DNA of 64,000 nt from Limnoperna fortunei (taxonomy: Eukaryota; Mollusca; Bivalvia; Mytilida; Modiolidae). The stretch spans positions 68,317,898 through 68,381,897 of the forward strand of contig OX104123.1 in assembly GCA_944474755.1 (NCBI GenBank). Reading direction: 5' to 3'. Of this stretch, positions 22,086-34,490 are shown piece after piece. Numbering within the stretch: the first letter of the stretch is position 1; each line of letters opens with the position of its first letter. The notes under the pieces were generated by a model. The model was not told the DNA's origin and ran no database searches. It was given only the letters and a program-made list of their open reading frames with translations. A program made the translations under genes and the position numbers.

Positions 22086-24330
22086 ACACAACATTTGAAT
22101 CTTTTAATCCCATTATTTTGTAAATAACTTACTGAAAACAAAATGCTAAATTAACAATGACCATTTCAACCAGTGTTGAGGGGAATATAATACTTGCTTG
22201 CATTTGATGAATTTATGTACCTTACTAATACTATATACAATTGGCAAATTAAAGGTTTCGATTTGTATAGATTCTAGTACAGTACAGTACAAACATAAAA
22301 GAAATAAACGCTGCACATATTAGATAATCCTATTAGAAAATAAAAATAGCCTTGTTCAAATTATTGAATTTAGTGACCAACAATACTGTCAAAAATGGAA
22401 GATAAATATTTTTACACTTCAAAAGAATGTCTTTTTATGAAAATTTAAATAAATGTTTCTCATTATTAAAAACAAAACAAAAATGTTACTGTCTGAAAAA
22501 TATAAATGTTGAATAAAATATCATTAAGCTATACAGTTCAAGGATCTATAATTTTATCTGTACCAATTAGTCATAATCACATCTGTCAATATCAATCATG
22601 TCCCAAAATTTCAAGAAAATTTATGAAAGCTTTTTGAATTGCAGTTTACAAAACTAAAAATCAACATTTTTTCCAAAGCAACGTCCCATTATGAAAAAAG
22701 CAGATAATTGCCAAACGCGAATCTAAACAATTATCGGAACTTTTAAGGAAATCGATGAAGTTGTCTAAAACTAAAAAAATACCCCTTGTCGAGAACAAAT
22801 TCGATAGCGAAAAAACAATTATCCTGAAGCTAACATATTTAGCAACTGTGTGTAGTTTGACAAAAATCTGTGAAAGCTTTCTCAAGATACAATGTGATCA
22901 TAGACGGACACAATACATCTGTTATAGATCATCGTATACAACTATACAGTAGTTATATATTTGGTTTACATTTAAAGGGTCTCAATATGACTTGTACAAT
23001 GTGGCTGATTGTTGTGCTTGTTTGTTTTTGTTTTTTTTTTAACTTCTTTTGTTTACAATATTTCTTTACTATTTTAGGATCCCCATCTGCTATAAAATTA
23101 CATTATCAACATTAGGAAAGTCATCTCTACAGTTAATACTGCTCATGTTTTGATCTCAATAATAAATTGAGTCCATATTGTGAAGTACGACCTACTACGG
23201 TTTGTTAATATTCAAAGCCAGTTGCGAATTGTTCTTTAAAAAATAAAAATTATATAATAACTTAAAAAATGCATACTATGTCAGAAATGACAAGATTGAA
23301 AATATTTTCCCCGCATAATGTTACCCATCATTTGCAAAGAAGGTCACCAAAATGGCACACATCGATTAATCAGCAAAAAGACCTTTAATCTAAAGTGATA
23401 CAGAATCTGCTGACAATTCGCCAATAAAAATGTATAACTTCCAGAACAGAGACTTCATTTTTTCCTTCATAATTCACCTCTGCCACACAAGGAATTCAGC
23501 TCCTCTCATGTTTATTGATGTGTTAGCCCCTGTAATATAGAAACACAACTTATTGATCAATAGATTTCACATTAAAAATATTACATTCTTATTGAATCCT
23601 CAAATATAGGTTAACTAAACTATAAACATTGATTAGCGTTTTCATATTTATTTTGATATCATATACGTTGTGTATTCTTTTCAATTTCCGTAATAAACAC
23701 ATCTTTCAATCTTATTTACTTTTCAAATTATAAATCAACTGGGTATTTCTATATTTCTATAATTTGGACCGATCAATAGGCGGAATATAAAGGGAAAGCT
23801 CGTGATTGTGGGGCAGAGGTGAAATCCTAAGCGTAGTGTTACTTAATACGGAACGGAGCGAATATGACCTCGGCTATGGAGATTGAAAAATGACTCCCTA
23901 CTGTTTCTTGGATGCAAAACATGTAGAACTTTAGTATGGAAAATTCCCTACATTTAAGTCGTCACAAAAATAAAATTTACTAAAAAGATGTAGTTATCTT
24001 ATAGATTCATTTATCGGCTTTATAATAACAAAATGTAAGGCACTGACACACTAGCTGAAAAAAAAGGATTATGTCTCGGTCCTCGACGTTGACTTTAAGT
24101 TAGTTAATATGGTCCTCCCGATTAAAATACCAATAAACCTAGAGAGCTACAGTTGCAAGGATTGGATTTGGGACAATTACATTTATGGCCACCTACTCGA
24201 ATTGTTTAAGATTTTCAGTTTTCTGCAATGCAAACAATCAGTCCGAATATCAGTCACAATTATAATATCTTTGCATTTACTCCTGTAAACACAAGATTAT
24301 CAATGATTTCAGTTTTGCAGTTAATGTTTT
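22086..24330. other. No gene recognised
   Basis: AT-rich sequence with overlapping small frames near 22660-23115 that I cannot assign. Confidence 0.45.
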
Positions 24331-24445
24331 TATTTGTTTGTATGGTGTTTAACGCAACTTTCCGCTTTCTATATTTATTGGGGAGGTTGCCGGAGTACCC
24401 GGAGAAAACCCACGACCATCCGTGGGAAAAGTAGCATTTTTGGAA
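24331..24445 (-). mobile_element. SINE 3' fragment
   Basis: In inverted orientation it carries the SINE tail: TGGTGTTTAACGCAACTTTC, then TATTGGGGAGG and GCCGGAGTACCCGGAGAAAA, matching the complement of 44850-44960. Only the 3' half is present. Confidence 0.75.
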
Positions 24446-27400
24446 CACCGGTTTCAACTGCTAGTCTGGTTAGGTAAATTCATAAAATTTCTAGTTGTGT
24501 ATGTGCCTGTGATTTCTAGTGTTGTCTAATCCTTAGATCAATTTGTTATGTGACAAAGCAAGAACTATTTAATTGACATTGAACTGTTTTTGGTACTACC
24601 ATTCTTGGTATGCTACTTAATATTCAAACTCAAAAATGTATTCATAGCTACTTTATGTACCTATCGATAAATCACACAATAAATAATAAAGAATAAAGAA
24701 GAAATATATCTTATGTAGGATTTTGTAATATCATGATTAAAGGACAGATTTTACATACAGACTATCGGAATTCTAAAGGGTACTGATTGTGGGCCTCTCC
24801 TCGTCGACTTGTTTTTGTACTCGTATAAGGCTGAGTTCCGTCATCACGAAAAAAAACAAACGTTTTACACAGACTTTTTGATTTCATCTTTCTTGTTTTC
24901 TTGTCACTTTAAATTCGGTGATAACTTGTTAATGTTTAATCATAGGAAGCTTGCGAATAAATGCTAAAACTTGGAAGTTTTGGCTTGTTTTCATTGCGAT
25001 TTGTTTGGCTGAGGTAGCAAAAAACTGTATCGGAATTATTCATGATAAAAAAATTATTACAGTGGTAAGTTTCTCTTATAGTTTTGTTGAATACACATTT
25101 CACTTTGTAAAGGGATTAATCCGTGTCAAAGATCTAGGAACGATTACAAATATGTTTGGTTGTCCAATAACACGTTTGGTTTGTGAATATAGAAACCGTC
25201 CGAACATTTCTCATGTGTCTTAAGTAATGAGATGATCTGTGCAAAATTGGGTTAGGTATGGCTTTTATGTATCACGTCATTATCGTAATCCATTTAGTAG
25301 CCACGGTAGGGACTCACTGATGTTTTTTTGTATTCTCGCAAGGATAAGAAACAGCACAAAATGTTTGGCATGTCATTGACAACTATAACTAAACACAACG
25401 TTAGTGAAAAGCAGGTAACAAACACTATACTACAGATGCCCTTGCTCACATTTATAAAGGACGCTGCACGTAAATTCAGCCAAGATCAGTAACTTGGCAT
25501 AAACTAAAACTCTTTTCGATCATCAACAAGGTTGACCCTTGATTTTTAATGTTAAAGCCTAAACTCTAAATGGTTGAACAACGTTTCATCATGAGCTATA
25601 GTCAAACGAGATCAAATTTTCTTTGATTGAAAAAAAATCTGCTATAATGGTAATACTGACAGTATTAAATCACATCGTAGAACCGACCCGTATCATTTTT
25701 GTTGAAGCCCGTCGGATATGATACACAATCGTCAGCAGTTTTGGCGGTGTGTAACAGAAAAAGCGTTTTGTTTTTCTTGTAATCATCTTTTTTTTTAATG
25801 AACCAAAGCTTGTATTTGTCGATTCGATGTAGTTACTTTTGTGCATGAGAGAAATTGATATTACTATACAGTAATCATTGCAACCGGGTACTTTATTTCA
25901 GAAAAATGCGTTTTCTATTTTGCAACGGCATTTATACAATTATTAAATGGTATATTGATATAAAAATGGCATATGTTTGAAAAATTACATATGAGCCGTC
26001 TCATGAAAAGGTACAAAAACTATTTTTTATCGAAATTCAGATTTTAACATTATAGCTTAAGTCCTGCTGATTGAAATACGCTTTTCGCATCTTTATTATG
26101 AAGAAAAATATTCACATATATAAAACCAAATCCAGAATGACCTTTTGAGAATCGAAAGAAATGGTACTGCCAAGAATCCATGCCAGATTTCCGAATCCCA
26201 AATTGCCTACTCCCAACTTGCCGAGTCCATTTTGTCGATTCCCAAATTGCAGAATAAAACAAATGTATGCTTAACTATTTTTCATTTGAGGAATTACTTA
26301 CAACTTATTAGAAAAAAGTTTTTAATTGACACGGAAACTATAGTAGAAATAGTCATTTTGATCGTTGTAAAGTTTTTGATTTGATCGTTCTGAATTGTCA
26401 GTTCGAACGTTCAAAATGAAATTACATGTAATTTGCAATTATTATTGTTCGGCAATATAACAAGTAAAATTGGCTACCGATAGTTAAAACAAAAATTGAT
26501 TACTGTTGTGCAGTTGAAAACACAACCTTTTCTTGTTTCCGCAACACAAGCTGCTGTTCTGAATTCAAAGAGTACAATGCAAGCCGGATCACAAAACAAA
26601 ATCAATTAAAATCGTCAAAAACACCAAAAATACAATAAAATCATCAATAACATATAGTTTACTTTTAAAATGCAGATCGAAAATTGCATTAAAAGAATTT
26701 GTTAATGGTGTATTATAAAAATAAGCTTCGTTCTTTTTGTATATACATACGGAATATTGAAAATTTCATTTTTGATGCAGGCTTTATCACGGCAAGTATC
26801 AGATAAGCGCGCAGGACAAACCTGATACGTTATGCTATTGCAAAGTCTGTATAAAATACAAACGGGCTCTATTCTTTACATAAGCTTCTGACCTGATGAA
26901 TTACAGTTTGTTTTAATTGATGATCGTATAAATCCGCTGCTACAAGTTTTTTCTAACTTTATCAGCGGTTACAGACAAAACGGAAAATGGTATTGCACAA
27001 ATTATCTACAACTCTTAAATTAATACCTGATTTTGACTTTTTTGAGCCATTATTTAAAAAAAGAGGGTTCCGATGTTAAGCAGTTCCAAACTTCTCACCG
27101 TAACCAAGAGTAGAGAGTGCAGGATCTAAAATTGATATCACATGTACATTTGACCCATCTTTACCTAAAAATGTCAAACAACATTTAAATACTGGCCACA
27201 TATAACACGGTAACATGTTAAAATTAGTATGGATGTAAATACATACATGTAGTTGCTACATGTATGTGTATGCGGTCATCACCACCCTGGATCTTGCCCT
27301 CAAGCCTATAATAAAAAGAATACTTTACAGTCGTGTTGCTCCTACGAGAATTTCGGATACATACTATTAATGCATAATGCACGTGAATGTAAACTCGTTA

Positions 27401-27952
27401 AAATTGTATCCTACATATTGCAAATACCTTCTTGATTTTATGATTAACATCATGTGGTGACTTCATATGTTCTGTGCATAGATAGAATGCAAGAGTTAGT
27501 GTTCTTGGCTACAGTGTAACACATAGAAATAAAAGGATTAAGCTTGAATTTCAATGTCGGTAGATACACAAGCAGTTGCTTATAACATAAAGCAAAAATT
27601 AGATTTATGATCATATCTTCGAATTAAGAAAGGGATATATAAGTAGGTTCTTCGTGGAATTCGATACGTGTATCTACTGTAACCAATATAAATTGACGAT
27701 GAAGCTCATTTCTTGTAAAACTGTGATCAAAATAAAAATTATAGACGCCCTTTATTAAGACATCTCAATGTTTATTCCCAAAAATTCCGACCTTGAATGT
27801 TTAATAAACTACTAAACCCAACACTTATCGGCAAATTCATAGTCTTTCCTCCTTTATAAAACATTCATGTTTATTATTCTGTCAAATTTTTGGTTTTTGT
27901 CTGCGTGTGTGTGTATTATCTGTTTACTGTCACTAATCATTTAAATGTTGAT
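24446..27952. other. No gene recognised
   Basis: Long AT-rich stretch. A 90-codon frame at 24951-25223 lacks an ATG and matches nothing I know. No RNA gene or transposon termini seen. Confidence 0.45.
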
Positions 27953-28341
27953 TTACTGACAAATAATGTTATTTATTAACTGTTTTAATTTTTCACACTT
28001 TCCACTTACATCATCTTTTGGTCCAGCTAAAACTCTATGTAATTCTACATCCAAAGTTGACTTGTACTTTTCGTGAAGTTTTAAAATAGCTTCGGACGAA
28101 GAAAGATAGATCGGAGGGTCTTCATAGCGTCCTCGTGGAGCCGCAGGAAGTTATGGTCTACTAGAAATTTACTTGAATGTTTTGGTGTAGCACTGGCATT
28201 TCCATGTTCACGAGGAACAGCACAATTTTTATCCATATGAATTTTAAATTTCGAAAATACTTTTCACCAATGTCGAAGCAAAATTCAAAACATTCGCTGC
28301 ATACTGAACGGCTTGTGAAGGTAAATGAACACCTTGTCGAG
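27953..28341 (-). pseudogene. Decayed transposase/integrase-like sequence, left part
   Basis: On the minus strand, coherent pieces in different frames follow each other: CSECFEFCFDIGEKYFRNLK, then HMDKNCAVPREHGNASATPK, then PAAPRGRYEDPPIYLSSSE and ILKLHEKYKSTLDVELH, ending at a stop at 27953-27955. The HGN...PK and PAAPRGR...PIYL spacing resembles, from memory, a repetitive integrase-like protein family of aquatic invertebrates. The sequence is split at 28342-28358 by the retrotransposon pair and may continue at about 37465. Frameshifts make it a pseudogene; the family call is tentative. Confidence 0.4.
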
Positions 28342-28358
28342 ATCCTCTGCCGTCCCAC
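28342..28358 (+). repeat. 17-bp target-site duplication, left copy
   Basis: ATCCTCTGCCGTCCCAC occurs here and again at 37448-37464, bracketing both retrotransposon copies. The first three bases of the right copy could instead belong to the (AATC)n tail, so at least 14 bp are certain. Confidence 0.85.
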
Positions 28359-28389
28359 CCCGTGTGGGACCCGGGGCACAGGAGAATAG

Positions 28390-29020
28390 GCCCACGGCTT
28401 CCTCAGCCTGCAGTAAGAGTCTGCTAACAGAGGCAACACTTGCCGTGTGTTGCGACCGTGTCGATTATAGGACGGGATTTCAGTAGGCCGGGTAAACGGT
28501 TCGATAACTTACTGAACCCTTACTTTTTCTAGACGGGAAATCGAGTTAGCCCTGACTTCGATGAATCGGCATGTCACGTCTTGCCCTTTGCGAATCCTTC
28601 TCATTTAAGCTACTCTATTACATTATTTTCCTTCAAACTGATCCACGAAATGTATATACAATTTGATAGACGGCTTCCTAACAGGATTTGCAAAGAAGGC
28701 GGTGGCTGAAGGGCAAAGCTTCCTCAGCTTTATAGAGGCGACATGTTTGCCGTGTGTTGCAACCCGTGATGGTGGAGGAAGGGATCCTGGTGGTTGAGAG
28801 ATCACTCTCTGCTGCATCCATTAGTGCGGATCAGCGGGTTTGATTTTCAATACACCACTTTGGCCCTGACTTCAACTAGACGGGAGACCGGATGGACCCG
28901 GTTCGGTCAATCGGCTGGTCATGCCGAGCCCTTAACAAGCTTGTCGTCATTCTTCTTGTCACTTGATTTTATCTTGTGTATCTTACTACCAAAGTTGTTC
29001 AGTAACAGGCTGTTAAGAAG
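28390..29020 (+). repeat. Two tandem monomers in the retrotransposon 5' UTR
   Basis: GCTTCCTCAG...TTGCCGTGTGTTGC, then AGACGGGA and AATCGGCATGTC recur about 321-324 bp later as GCTTCCTCAG...TTGCCGTGTGTTGC, AGACGGGA and AATCGGCTGGTC. A start of a third unit (AAGGCAGTGGCTCATGGGTC) lies at about 29018. Repeated 5' monomers carry promoter activity in some mouse L1 elements; that role here is inferred. Confidence 0.6.
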
Positions 29021-29244
29021 GCAGTGGCTCATGGGTCAATCAAGTAGACAGAGTTTCGAACGGTTGTATCGCCAGGTAATCCCGGGCACGAGGCATGCGT
29101 TCATCGAGAAATTCGTCTGTTTGAGTATACCACCCTTGGAACACCTGATGCTTTCTGCTGGAGATCCGCAGACTCTAGGCATCGCCCATGTTGGCACTCC
29201 GTGGCGGGTGGGTGACAAGGGTGGTGAACCGCATTTTTCTAATC

Positions 29245-30630
29245 ATGGCTTCCGAAACACCCCCTTTAACACAAAAAGGTCCAAAAAAAAGAAAAAATGA
29301 TTTTCCTCTTGAAGATTTGGTTGTTGAAGAAAGTTGGCCTAAATTTATTGTATTATCTAGTAAAGACGCAACTAAACCTTTGGCAAAAGTATCTCCATTC
29401 ATCATTGAAAAATCTATCAAGGGTTGTGCAGGAGACGTTAAAAACGTCACCAAAATGAAGTCCGGTTCCCTGCTAATTGAATGCAGTAGAAAACACCAAT
29501 CACTGAATTTACTCAAACTTTCCAAAATTGTAGATTTAGATATAACTAGCTCACCCCACAGAACGTTAAACTCAAGTCAAGGGATTATTCGCTATCGAGG
29601 TGAAGATCTCTCGGAATTATCAGATGATGAAATCTGTTTAGAACTAGAGCCTCAGGGTGTAACAAAAGTGAAAAGATTTATTGCTAACAGACAGGGTGTT
29701 CAGGTAAAACTGAACACCTTTCTGTTGAATTTCAATTCACCCACTGTCCCCGAGTCCATCAAGATTGGTCTCTACAAAATTAAAGTCAGCGCATACATAT
29801 CCAACCCTGTGCGCTGCTTTAAGTGTCAAAAGTTCGGCCATGGAAAGGGACAGTGCAGAGGTCACCTGGTTTGTTTTAAATGTGCAGAAGAAGGACATGA
29901 GGGCTTTACCTGCACTAAAACTCCAAAGTGTGCCAATTGCGGTGAAGCTCACATGTCCTCATCCAAGGATTGTCAACACTTTAAAAAAGAAAAAGAAATT
30001 CAAAAATTAAAAACTGAAAAGACCATCTCATACCCTGAGGCTCGTCGTCTGTATAATACCATGAATAATCCCTCGTCTCCTGCATCAACCTCATACGCCA
30101 GTATGGCCAAACACGTTCTCACTTCAGTTGAAACGCAGACAATCATCACCTGGCCTATTGACAAACAGGAACCTTCAAAATTAACAGTTACAACAACAGA
30201 CAAAATGATTAAATCTTCACGAAAATCTTCATCTTCTCAAACTGCTACGTCTTCAGCACCCTCCCAAACTGCTACGTCTTCAGCACCCTCTCAATCCTCA
30301 ACCAAATCTTCAAGCAGCCCAAAAAAAAATTCAAAAAATACAAACTCCAATTTAAATTCTTCTAACTCAAATAAAATCTCAAATCAAAAAGGAGATCGTA
30401 CTCCAAAACTGCTGCGGGATCCCATCAAGGTCCACAACAGGTTTGGTAGTCTAGATCATCTAGACACTACCATCTGGGGTGATCCCATGGATACACTACC
30501 CCCAGATACTGGATCTAAAAGTAGATCCCCCAGCAGAAACCGGCGGAATAGCCCCAAAAAACTGTTAACTATTCCCCTATTCGCAGACCATAATGGGTAC
30601 AATAATACAATGGAATTGTCGAGGTCTTAA
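29245..30630 (+). CDS. Retrotransposon ORF1, Gag-like nucleic-acid-binding protein
   Basis: An intact 461-residue frame if started at the ATG at 29245 (MASETPPLTQ). An ATG 57 nt upstream is in frame but precedes less protein-like sequence. The C-terminal half has zinc knuckles: CFKCQKFGHGKGQC and CFKCAEEGHEGFTC (both CCHC), then CANCGEAHMSSSKDC, a third, looser one. A Ser/Thr/Asn-rich tail with a tandem QTATSSAPS repeat follows, then basic ARG/SER-rich sequence. Such proteins coat the element RNA and act as chaperones in the ribonucleoprotein. The frame overlaps ORF2 by 38 nt in a different frame, so ORF2 is probably reached by reinitiation or frameshift. No breaks seen. Confidence 0.85.
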   Translation: MASETPPLTQKGPKKRKNDFPLEDLVVEESWPKFIVLSSKDATKPLAKVSPFIIEKSIKGCAGDVKNVTKMKSGSLLIECSRKHQSLNLLKLSKIVDLDITSSPHRTLNSSQGIIRYRGEDLSELSDDEICLELEPQGVTKVKRFIANRQGVQVKLNTFLLNFNSPTVPESIKIGLYKIKVSAYISNPVRCFKCQKFGHGKGQCRGHLVCFKCAEEGHEGFTCTKTPKCANCGEAHMSSSKDCQHFKKEKEIQKLKTEKTISYPEARRLYNTMNNPSSPASTSYASMAKHVLTSVETQTIITWPIDKQEPSKLTVTTTDKMIKSSRKSSSSQTATSSAPSQTATSSAPSQSSTKSSSSPKKNSKNTNSNLNSSNSNKISNQKGDRTPKLLRDPIKVHNRFGSLDHLDTTIWGDPMDTLPPDTGSKSRSPSRNRRNSPKKLLTIPLFADHNGYNNTMELSRS

Positions 30631-33600
30631 GATTAATTTTCTTGAAATTACTTTATTAGTTCAAGCCTTTCTTCCTGTTGCATTTTGCCTCCAAGAATCC
30701 CACCTAAAACGAAGTGATAACATATCTTTAAAAAACTACTCTATATACAGCACATATGTAGACGAGAATGATAGAGCTGCTGGCGGCTCTACCATTTTTG
30801 TAAAAGATCAAGTTCTACATAGCCCTGTGGATCTCAACACTGATCTTCAGGCGGTTGCTGTTAGAATATCTTTAGACAAAACAATTACTTTATGCTCTGT
30901 GTATATCCCTCCAAATTCTTCATTAAATTTAAATCAGTTGAAACATCTTACTGATCAGCTTCCGGCCCCTTATATATTACTTGGGGACTTCAACGGACAC
31001 AACCCGTTATGGGGCAGTAACACAATAAGCGATAAAGGTAAAATTATTGAAGGCTTACTGAATCAGGAAGATCTGTGCATTTTTAATGATGGAACTAATA
31101 CATATTTACATCCTGGGAATGGATCATACTCGGCTATTGATCTAACAATAGCAGATCCTTCTCTGTTGCCCGATTTCTCATGGAAAGTCCATGACGATCT
31201 CTGTGGCAGTGATCACTTTCCCATTATCTTGCAATCTTTACACTCGTCAAACACAGAACGAGTCGCTCGGTATAAATTTGGCAAGGCCAATTGGCCTCTA
31301 TTTGAAAAATTCTGTATAGAGCGACTTAACTCGGATACTTTTGAAACTATTTCAGATCCAATTTTAAAATTTAATGAAACACTTATTTCAATTGCTGACG
31401 AAACTATTCCTAAGACCTCGACAAATCCAAAACATCCTAGTAAACCATGGTTCGATGACAGCTGTGAGGACGCTATTAAGGACCGGGAAAAGGCCGAACG
31501 ACGCTTTAATAAACACCCAACTCAAAATAATCTTAACCAGTTCCGAATTTTTCGAGCGAAAGCTCGCAGGGTAACGAAACAAAGACGACGCACCTCTTGG
31601 CGTAACTTTGTTTCTAAATTAAATAACCATACCCCTATGAATAAAATTTGGAACATGATTCGTAAAATTAAAGGTAAAAACAGTAAAGCAAATGTCCATC
31701 ATTTGAAGGATGGACAAGACTTGTTAACATCAGAGTCAGACATATCAAATAAATTGGCCGAAACATTTGCAACACACTCCTCTGCTGAAAATTATCATCC
31801 CAATTTTCAGCAGATCAAAATTCAAAAAGAAAAATCAAAACTTAATTTTCAATCAAAAAATTTAGAAGATTATAATAAACCTTTTTCTTTGGAAGAGCTA
31901 AAAACTTCATTGAACAAATCTCACGATACAGCATCTGGTCCAGATGACATCCATTATCAACTTCTCAAACATCTCCCACAATCTTCTCTCCAATGTCTTC
32001 TGAATCTTCTTAACAACATTTGGGAAACGGGTGACTTACCATCTATTTGGAAAATGGCCACTGTTGTGCCTATTCCGAAACCAGGAAAATATCACTCGGA
32101 AGCGTCCAACTACCGGCCTATAGCCCTCACAAGCTGTCTTTGTAAAACCATGGAAAGGATGATCAATGATCGCCTTGTCTGGATTTTAGAATCAAACAAC
32201 CTTCTGTCCAATATCCAATGTGGATTTAGACAAGGGCGAAGTACCCTAGATCATCTGGTGCGTTTCGAAACATACATAAGAAAAGCATTTGCCAAAAATG
32301 AACATGTTATGTCGATCTTTTTCGATCTAGAAAAAGCTTACGACACAACTTGGAAGTATGGCATTTTAAAAGATCTTTTTGATATGGGGTTGAAAGGTAC
32401 ACTTCCTACTTTCATTTCTAATTTTTTGTCTGATAGAGAATTTAAAGTTCGTGTAAATTCAACTATGTCTGACCCTTTTGAACAAGAAATGGGTGTTCCT
32501 CAAGGTAGCATCCTCTCTGTTACTTTATTCAGTATAAAAATTAATAGTCTTGCTCAAGTCTTGAAAGATAATATTGATGGTTCTTTGTATGTTGACGATT
32601 TTCTTATATGTTATCGAGGAAAAAACATGAATAATATTGAACGTCAACTACAGTTATGTTTAAATAGAATAGAAAAATGGGCAATGGAGAATGGTTTTAA
32701 ATTCTCCACTTCCAAAACTGTTGGCATGCATTTTTGTAACAAGATAAAAATGCATCCAGATCCCGAACTTACATTATATAATAATCCTATAAAAATTGTG
32801 AAAGAAACTACTTTTCTATATTCGATTCGAAGCTCACCTTTCTTCCCCATATCAAAATGTTAAAAAATAAATGCCTAAAGGCATTAGATATTTTAAAAGT
32901 TGTAGCCAGTACCGACTGGGGTGCTGAGTGCGACGTTTTACTTAATCTTTATAGATCGCTGGTTCGATCTAAATTGGATTATGGTTGTTTCATTTATGGT
33001 TCTGCTCGCAAGTCATATGTCAAAATCCTTGATACGATTCATCATCAAGGATTGCGACTATGCCTTGGAGCTTTCCGAACCACACCTATAGACAGCTTAT
33101 ATGTAGAAGCAGGCGAGCCTTCTTTGTATCAAAGAAGAATAAAGCTTGCTTTGCAATATGCAACCAAATTAAAGGCATATCCTGGCAACCCCGCCCACGA
33201 CTGTGTTTTCAAACCTCTTTATCAAAACATTTTCGAAAAACATCCAAACAAAATTCAACCTTTTGGCATTCGAATTAATTCTCATTTAGAAAATTCAGGT
33301 ATAAATTTAGATGAAATTGCTGCAATCGGGATTCCACGAAATCCCCCTTGGCTAAACCCCAAACCGGTATTTAATTTTGATTTACAAAAACATAAAAAGT
33401 CAGAAACAAACCCGTTAATAATACAACAACATTTTGCAGAAATTAAATCATGTTACCCTGACTACAGTACTATTTATACAGACGGGTCAAAAGATGAGGA
33501 TAAAGTTGCCTCGGCCGCTGTCTTCGGAGAGCGTGTTGAGACTCGTCGTCTCCCGTCTGCCTCATCCGTATTTACTGCTGAGGCGCAAGCTATTCTTCTT

Positions 33601-34266
33601 GCCATGAAAATAGTTGCTTCGTCAGACGAGTGCAAATTTATTATCTGCTCAGATTCCCTGTTTTGTCTACTTGCTATTCAAAATTTCAAAATTAAAAACC
33701 ATTATATTTTAAAAATAATTGAAATTTACAAATCTCTAATAGCTGTGGGAAAAGAGGTTGTGTTTTTCTGGATCCCAAGTCACGTTGGAATCCAAGGAAA
33801 CACAGTCGTGGATCAGGAGGCAAAGAATGCCCTTAAGAATAATATTATAAACTGTGATATTCCTTTTACTGATTTTAAACCAATAATTTTTAAATATATT
33901 TCTAGTTTGTGGCAGAGTGGTTGGGATCTCCAAGTTAATAATAAACTTCATGAGATCCAGCCACTACTGCACACAAGTAATTTTAAAAGTTTTAGAGGTC
34001 GCAGAGACCAAGTTGTTTTAACAAGGTGTCGTCTTGGTCATACCAGGACGACACATAGTTATATTTTAAATAATGAGCCACGACCCGAATGTGTGCCATG
34101 CAACAGTCCATACACCATCAAGCATGTCTTGATGGACTGTGTGGACGTGGCCCACATTCGGGAACGTTTCTATTCTGTAGATACGTTTTTTACTTTATTT
34201 AAAACTGTCGCAGGCGACACAATTTTAAAGTTCTTGAAAGAAATAAATTTATTTAACAAAATTTAA
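30593..34266 (+). pseudogene. Retrotransposon ORF2 (endonuclease, RT, RNase H), frameshifted
   Basis: Domains in order: APE-type endonuclease at the N-terminus (IIQWNCRGL, QESHLK, ILLGDFNGHNPLWGS and GSDHFPII); reverse transcriptase with PIPKPGK, NYRPIALTSCLCK, IFFDLEKAYDTTW (motif A), GVPQGSILS and LYVDDFLICY (catalytic YVDD); then after the break RNase H with TIYTDGSKD, FTAEAQAILLAM, ICSDSLFCLLAI and IPSHVGIQGN, carrying the D-E-D-H/D residues. A HTRTTHSYILN...ECVPCNSPYTIKHVLMDC segment near the end looks like a terminal CCHC-type zinc region. Compared with copy 2, seven bases are missing near 32817, so the first frame stops at 32863 and the rest continues from 32857 in another frame. Otherwise it is intact, so the break may be recent. 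Confidence 0.85.
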
Positions 34267-34490
34267 TTTCACTATTAATTGTGAAGATTAATACTTTTTA
34301 TTGTTTTAACTACCATTTTTATCTGTATATATATTCTCATATTATTGTATGAGATCAAGTTTTAGTATAAAAGGGAGGCATGACGTACTACTAATTTAAA
34401 ATACTAACAACTTAAAAATTATAATTTTCACGTCCTGAATATAGCTGAAATATTGCTTGCTGGACGTTAAACAACAAATAATCAATCATC

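Larger units (their letters stand above)
28359..34490 (+). mobile_element. I/Nimb-like non-LTR retrotransposon, copy 1, full length
   Basis: Starts directly after the target duplication with a GC-rich 5' UTR, encodes ORF1 and ORF2 with APE endonuclease, reverse transcriptase and RNase H, and ends in a 3' UTR. The 3' UTR contains AGTATAAAAGGGAGGCATGA and CTGAAATATTGCTTGCTGGA followed by CGTTAAAC, and finishes with an AATC-type tail. RNase H plus the ORF2 spelling (for example KIWNMIRKIKGKN) point to the I superfamily, probably Nimb, a clade known from molluscs. It differs from its surroundings in higher GC. ORF2 is broken once. Confidence 0.85.

Noticed and set aside
24951..25223. 90-codon frame as a gene
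   Set aside because: No ATG start, no recognisable domain, and composition like translated AT-rich intergenic DNA.
28177..28389. Plus-strand ORF that stays open across the reconstructed empty insertion site
   Set aside because: The minus-strand fragments in the same place resemble a known type of protein family better, so the plus frame is probably a shadow.
28794..29300. 168-codon frame in the GC-rich region before ORF1
   Set aside because: It spans the repeated 5' UTR of the retrotransposon and overlaps ORF1 in another frame; not protein-like.
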